DNA from: Silvimonas sp. JCM 19000
GTDB taxonomy: Bacteria; Pseudomonadota; Gammaproteobacteria; Burkholderiales; Chitinibacteraceae
DNA: 9,804 nucleotides
Direction: 5' to 3'
Assembly (NCBI GenBank): GCA_001313065.1
Contig: BBFD01000151.1
Coordinates: forward strand, 1 to 9,804
Numbering within the stretch: the first letter of the stretch is position 1; each line of letters begins with the position of its first letter. The notes below the pieces were generated by a model, which was given only the letters and a program-made list of their open reading frames with translations, was not told where the DNA came from and made no database searches. The position numbers and the translations under genes were made by a program. Below are positions 7,826 through 9,804 of this stretch, in pieces.

Positions 7826-8113
7826 GAAGTGGATATTAGCGGGTTTGTTGCATGCGGCAGAATTGTCTTTAAAGATACGAGATGCTATAGCGCAAGGCGA
7901 TTTGCTTATAGTCATATATAGGAATAGCCCGAATCATTACGCATTAAAAGAATAGCAATGCGTGGCCGTATTTTTTTGACAGCGGCTTTGCAATTGGCAA
8001 TCCATTCAATTAAATCAGCAATTAATTCAGAATTATCTTGTCGGCCGCTGCACATCGGGCAAACAGCGCGCTAGAATGGCTGCCTCTGATCCCGTCAAGC
8101 AAGGAAGCAAACC
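7826..8113. other. AT-rich intergenic region between the XRE regulator and cysK
   Basis: A 288-bp divergent gap clearly richer in A+T than its surroundings. It holds a perfect palindrome TCTTTAAAGA (7866-7875), a possible minus-strand promoter for the regulator (TTCGGG at 7933-7928, 17 bp, TATAAG at 7910-7905), an inverted repeat ACGCATT/AATGCGT (7939-7945 and 7957-7963) followed by a T7 run (7971-7977), and AT-rich CAATT/AATTA repeats (7990-8035) just upstream of the cysK promoter. No credible gene is visible in it. Confidence 0.5.
8049..8077 (+). promoter_or_regulatory. Putative cysK promoter
   Basis: TGCACA (-35, 8049-8054) and TAGAAT (-10, 8072-8077) have the ideal 17-bp spacing, with a leader of about 30 nt before the cysK ATG. 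The run of AATT-rich DNA immediately upstream could serve as an UP element. Confidence 0.5.
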
Positions 8114-9044
8114 ATGAACATCGCCAATGATGTAACGGCTTTGATCGGCAATACCCCGCTGGTGCGCCTTAACCGGCTGCCCGCCAGTGGCGGCGCCACG
8201 GTGGTGGCCAAGCTGGAATATCTGAACCCCAGCCACAGCGTCAAAGACCGTATCGCCGTTGCAATGATGGATGCGGCCGAACGCGATGGTTTGATCAACG
8301 CAGACACCACCATCGTCGAACCAACCTCGGGCAACACCGGCATTGGTCTGGCCATGGTGTGCGCGGCGCGCGGTTACAAACTGATTTTGACGATGCCCGA
8401 AACCATGTCGCGTGAACGCCGCGCCCTGTTGCGCGGCTATGGCGCGCAACTGGTGCTGACGCCAGGGCCGGAAGGCATGGGCGGCGCCATCAAGCGCGCT
8501 ACCGATCTGGTGGCTGAAAACGCCAATCACTTTATGCCGCAGCAGTTCGAAAACCCGGCTAACCCGGAAATCCATCGCAAAACCACCGCCGAAGAGTTGT
8601 GGCGCGATACCGACGGCCAGATCGACATCCTGATTGCAGGCGTAGGCACCGGCGGCACCATTACCGGCGTGAGCGAAGTGATCAAGGCCCGCAAGCCTTC
8701 ATTCAAAGCCATTGCTGTTGAGCCGGATGCCAGCCGGTGCTGTCTGGCGGCGCCAAAGGCCCCATCCGATTCAGGGTATCGGCGCGGGCTTCGTGCCCAA
8801 GGTGCTGTCGACCAGCGCCTATGACGAAGTGATCCGGGTGAAGAACGAAGATGCCTTCGCCACGGCGCGCGCATTGGCGACGCAGGAAGGCATTATGGGC
8901 GGCATCTCGTCCGGTGCAGCGGTCTGGGCTGCACTGGAAGTAGCTAAACGCCCGGAAAATGCCGGCAAGCTGATTGCGGTGATCATTCCGTCGTTTGGCG
9001 AGCGCTATCTGTCGACACCGCTGTTTGCCGATCTGGTGGACTGA
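8114..9044 (+). CDS. cysK: Cysteine synthase A (O-acetylserine sulfhydrylase), two frameshifts
   Basis: PLP enzyme that makes L-cysteine from O-acetylserine and sulfide in the cytoplasm. The start at ATG 8114 has AAGGAAG about 7 bases upstream. Visible motifs are IGNTPLVRL (11-19), the PLP lysine in [10 protein letters not shown] (Lys44), the substrate loop [11 protein letters not shown] (70-80), [10 protein letters not shown], the phosphate-binding [10 protein letters not shown] (176-185) and [15 protein letters not shown]. The last points to CysK over CysM. The reconstructed length is 310 residues, usual for CysK. One C is missing at 8734-8735 (restores [12 protein letters not shown]) and one at 8760-8763 (restores KGPHPIQ). 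With both, the frame runs cleanly to TGA 9044. Confidence 0.94.
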
Positions 9045-9068
9045 TCGCGGCTACCCGCGCGCAACGGC

Positions 9069-9090
9069 GGGTGGGTCGGCTGACCCACCC
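9069..9090. terminator. GC-rich hairpin between cysK and the lipoprotein gene
   Basis: GGGTGGGTC, loop GGCT, GACCCACCC: a perfect nine-pair stem, 24 bp after the cysK stop and 14 bp before the end of the convergent gene. Neither side has a T-run, so it is at best an atypical terminator or a 3'-end stabiliser. Confidence 0.5.
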
Positions 9091-9104
9091 CTGTCGCCCT
9101 ACGC

Positions 9105-9311
9105 TTAGTGGGTTTCGTGGCCGATCACGCCACCAACGGCAGCACCGCCCACGGTGCCCACAGCCGAACCATTAGTCAGCACCGAACCGGCAACCCCGCC
9201 CACTGCGGCACCGACGGCCGTGTGTTTGGTGGTGCTGTCCATGTCGGCGCAGCCGGTCAATGCGGCAGCGAGTGTGGCGATAAGGGCAGCGGTACGTAGC
9301 ATGGTGGTCAT
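9105..9311 (-). CDS. Small glycine-zipper lipoprotein (OsmB-like)
   Basis: A 68-residue envelope lipoprotein. The start at ATG 9311-9309 is fixed by a GGAGA Shine-Dalgarno about 7 bases upstream; the open frame further upstream is not coding-like. The signal peptide MTTMLRTAALIATLAAALTG ends in an LTGC lipobox (Cys21), followed by CADMDSTTKH. Then come alternating Ala/Gly/Val repeats (AVGAAVGGVAG, GTVGGAAVGGVIG), the glycine-zipper membrane motif of the OsmB/SlyB-like group, and the tail HETH. Such proteins are often stress-induced outer-membrane components; the exact role is unknown. The reading frame is intact. Confidence 0.85.
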   Translation of the reverse strand: MTTMLRTAALIATLAAALTGCADMDSTTKHTAVGAAVGGVAGSVLTNGSAVGTVGGAAVGGVIGHETH

Positions 9312-9505
9312 GATGTTCTCCGGGATGTGATTAGAGGTGTATTGCCATACCAGTAAGACGACGCGGCCAGCGGCCGGTTGCGGCGCAAAGTCCGCATTGC
9401 ACGTGGGGCCAGTGCGCGAAAAAATGTCAGCGTTGACCTGCGTCAGCCGAAGTCCTCGCCAACAAAAAACCACCTTGCTGACTGCCACCGCGGCCCAGCG
9501 CGTTT

Positions 9506-9511
9506 TACAAT
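9506..9511 (+). promoter_or_regulatory. Putative -10 box of the LysM lipoprotein gene
   Basis: TACAAT, 31 bp upstream of the GTG start at 9542, in the context TTTTACAATGGCCGCC. No good -35 box at the right distance. Confidence 0.3.
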
Positions 9512-9541
9512 GGCCGCCACCGCCATAAGAGCCCGAACCCC

Positions 9542-9804
9542 GTGACGCGCCGCCTGCTTACTACCCTCAGCCTGATCACGCTACTTGCCGCGTGCTCCAG
9601 CAATCCCGCCACAGACACCCCACCTGCCGGTTATTACCGGGTGCAGAAGGGCGACACGCTGTACCGCATTGCGGTCAACAACGGCCAGAGTGTCAACAAT
9701 CTGGTGCGCTGGAACAATCTGAAAGATGCGACCAGTCTGGAGGTGGGCCAGGTATTGCGCGTCACGCCAAAGAACGGCGACCGCCCTGCCCCCACCAGCA
9801 CGCG
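9542..9804 (+). CDS. LysM-domain lipoprotein, NlpD-type (3' end outside window)
   Basis: Reads from a GTG at 9542 (VTRRLLTTLSLITLLAACSS) to the right edge with no stop. The N-terminus is a lipoprotein signal with lipobox LAAC (Cys18). Residues about 31-75 form one LysM peptidoglycan-binding domain (YYRVQKGDTLYRIAVNNGQS, NNLVRWNNL, LEVGQVLRV), followed by a Pro/Thr-rich linker (NGDRPAPTSTR). This order is that of NlpD-like outer-membrane activators of cell-division amidases, which end in a degenerate M23 peptidase domain; that domain would lie beyond 9804. The alternative is a simple LysM lipoprotein. No ATG start is available in the frame; a weak GAG lies upstream. Confidence 0.85.
   Translation, partial: MTRRLLTTLSLITLLAACSSNPATDTPPAGYYRVQKGDTLYRIAVNNGQSVNNLVRWNNLKDATSLEVGQVLRVTPKNGDRPAPTST

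Noticed and set aside
7826..7915. A 30-residue N-terminal extension of the XRE regulator.
   Set aside because: The codons fall in AT-rich intergenic DNA and XRE domains normally start within a few residues of the first helix, as they do from the ATG at 7825.
7976..7981. A perfect TTGACA -35 box.
   Set aside because: No acceptable -10 box lies 15-19 bp downstream, and a better spaced promoter for cysK lies at 8049-8077.
1..9804. A search by eye for phage, insertion sequences, CRISPR repeats, toxin-antitoxin or defence genes, tRNA and rRNA.
   Set aside because: No transposase motif, regularly spaced repeat, tRNA cloverleaf or rRNA stretch was seen. The lone XRE regulator has no toxin-like partner beside it.

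Overview
This is GC-rich bacterial chromosome. The set of genes (EttA, a CysK of the proteobacterial type, a YkgJ-type cysteine-cluster protein, an RluA-family pseudouridine synthase with a beta-proteobacterial style N-terminus, a LysM lipoprotein of the NlpD type) and the style of the promoters suggest a betaproteobacterium, possibly of the Neisseriales. That placement comes from recalled family resemblance, not from a search.

Layout, left to right. (1) 1-3479 is a divergent copper-defence module. A copper-exporting P1B-type ATPase (copA, minus strand, running off the left edge) lies back to back with a Tat-exported multicopper oxidase (plus strand). The 232-bp gap between them holds two near-identical 17-bp G-tract operators, each placed on one of the two promoters. 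(2) 3605-3785 encodes a 60-residue secreted, His/Lys/Ala-rich, Asr-like protein, followed by a strong terminator. (3) 3922-5588 is ettA, an ABC-F translation factor, followed by a bidirectional terminator. (4) 5683-6302 (minus) holds a YkgJ-type cysteine-cluster protein and, 17 bp downstream, a probable zinc-ribbon microprotein. (5) 6446-7378 is an RluA-family pseudouridine synthase. It converges on an XRE-type regulator (7427-7825, minus), with a long hairpin between them. (6) 7826-8113 is an AT-rich intergenic stretch. (7) 8114-9044 is cysK. (8) 9105-9311 (minus) is a glycine-zipper lipoprotein. (9) 9542 to the right edge is the start of a LysM lipoprotein.

The dominant technical feature is about 18 single-base frameshifts in seven of the eleven genes. 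Nearly all sit in short homopolymers and 15 of them are lost bases. On either side of each shift the conserved protein continues perfectly in the next frame. I read these as sequencing or assembly errors, not gene decay, and I annotate full-length genes across them.

Functionally, the left third works as a copper response: CopA moves Cu(I) out of the cytoplasm and the oxidase converts periplasmic Cu(I) to the less harmful Cu(II). The rest is ordinary housekeeping (translation, RNA modification, cysteine synthesis, envelope lipoproteins). I see no phage, IS element, CRISPR array, rRNA or tRNA, and no convincing wholly new system. The best leads are the paired operators and two small proteins hidden by indels.
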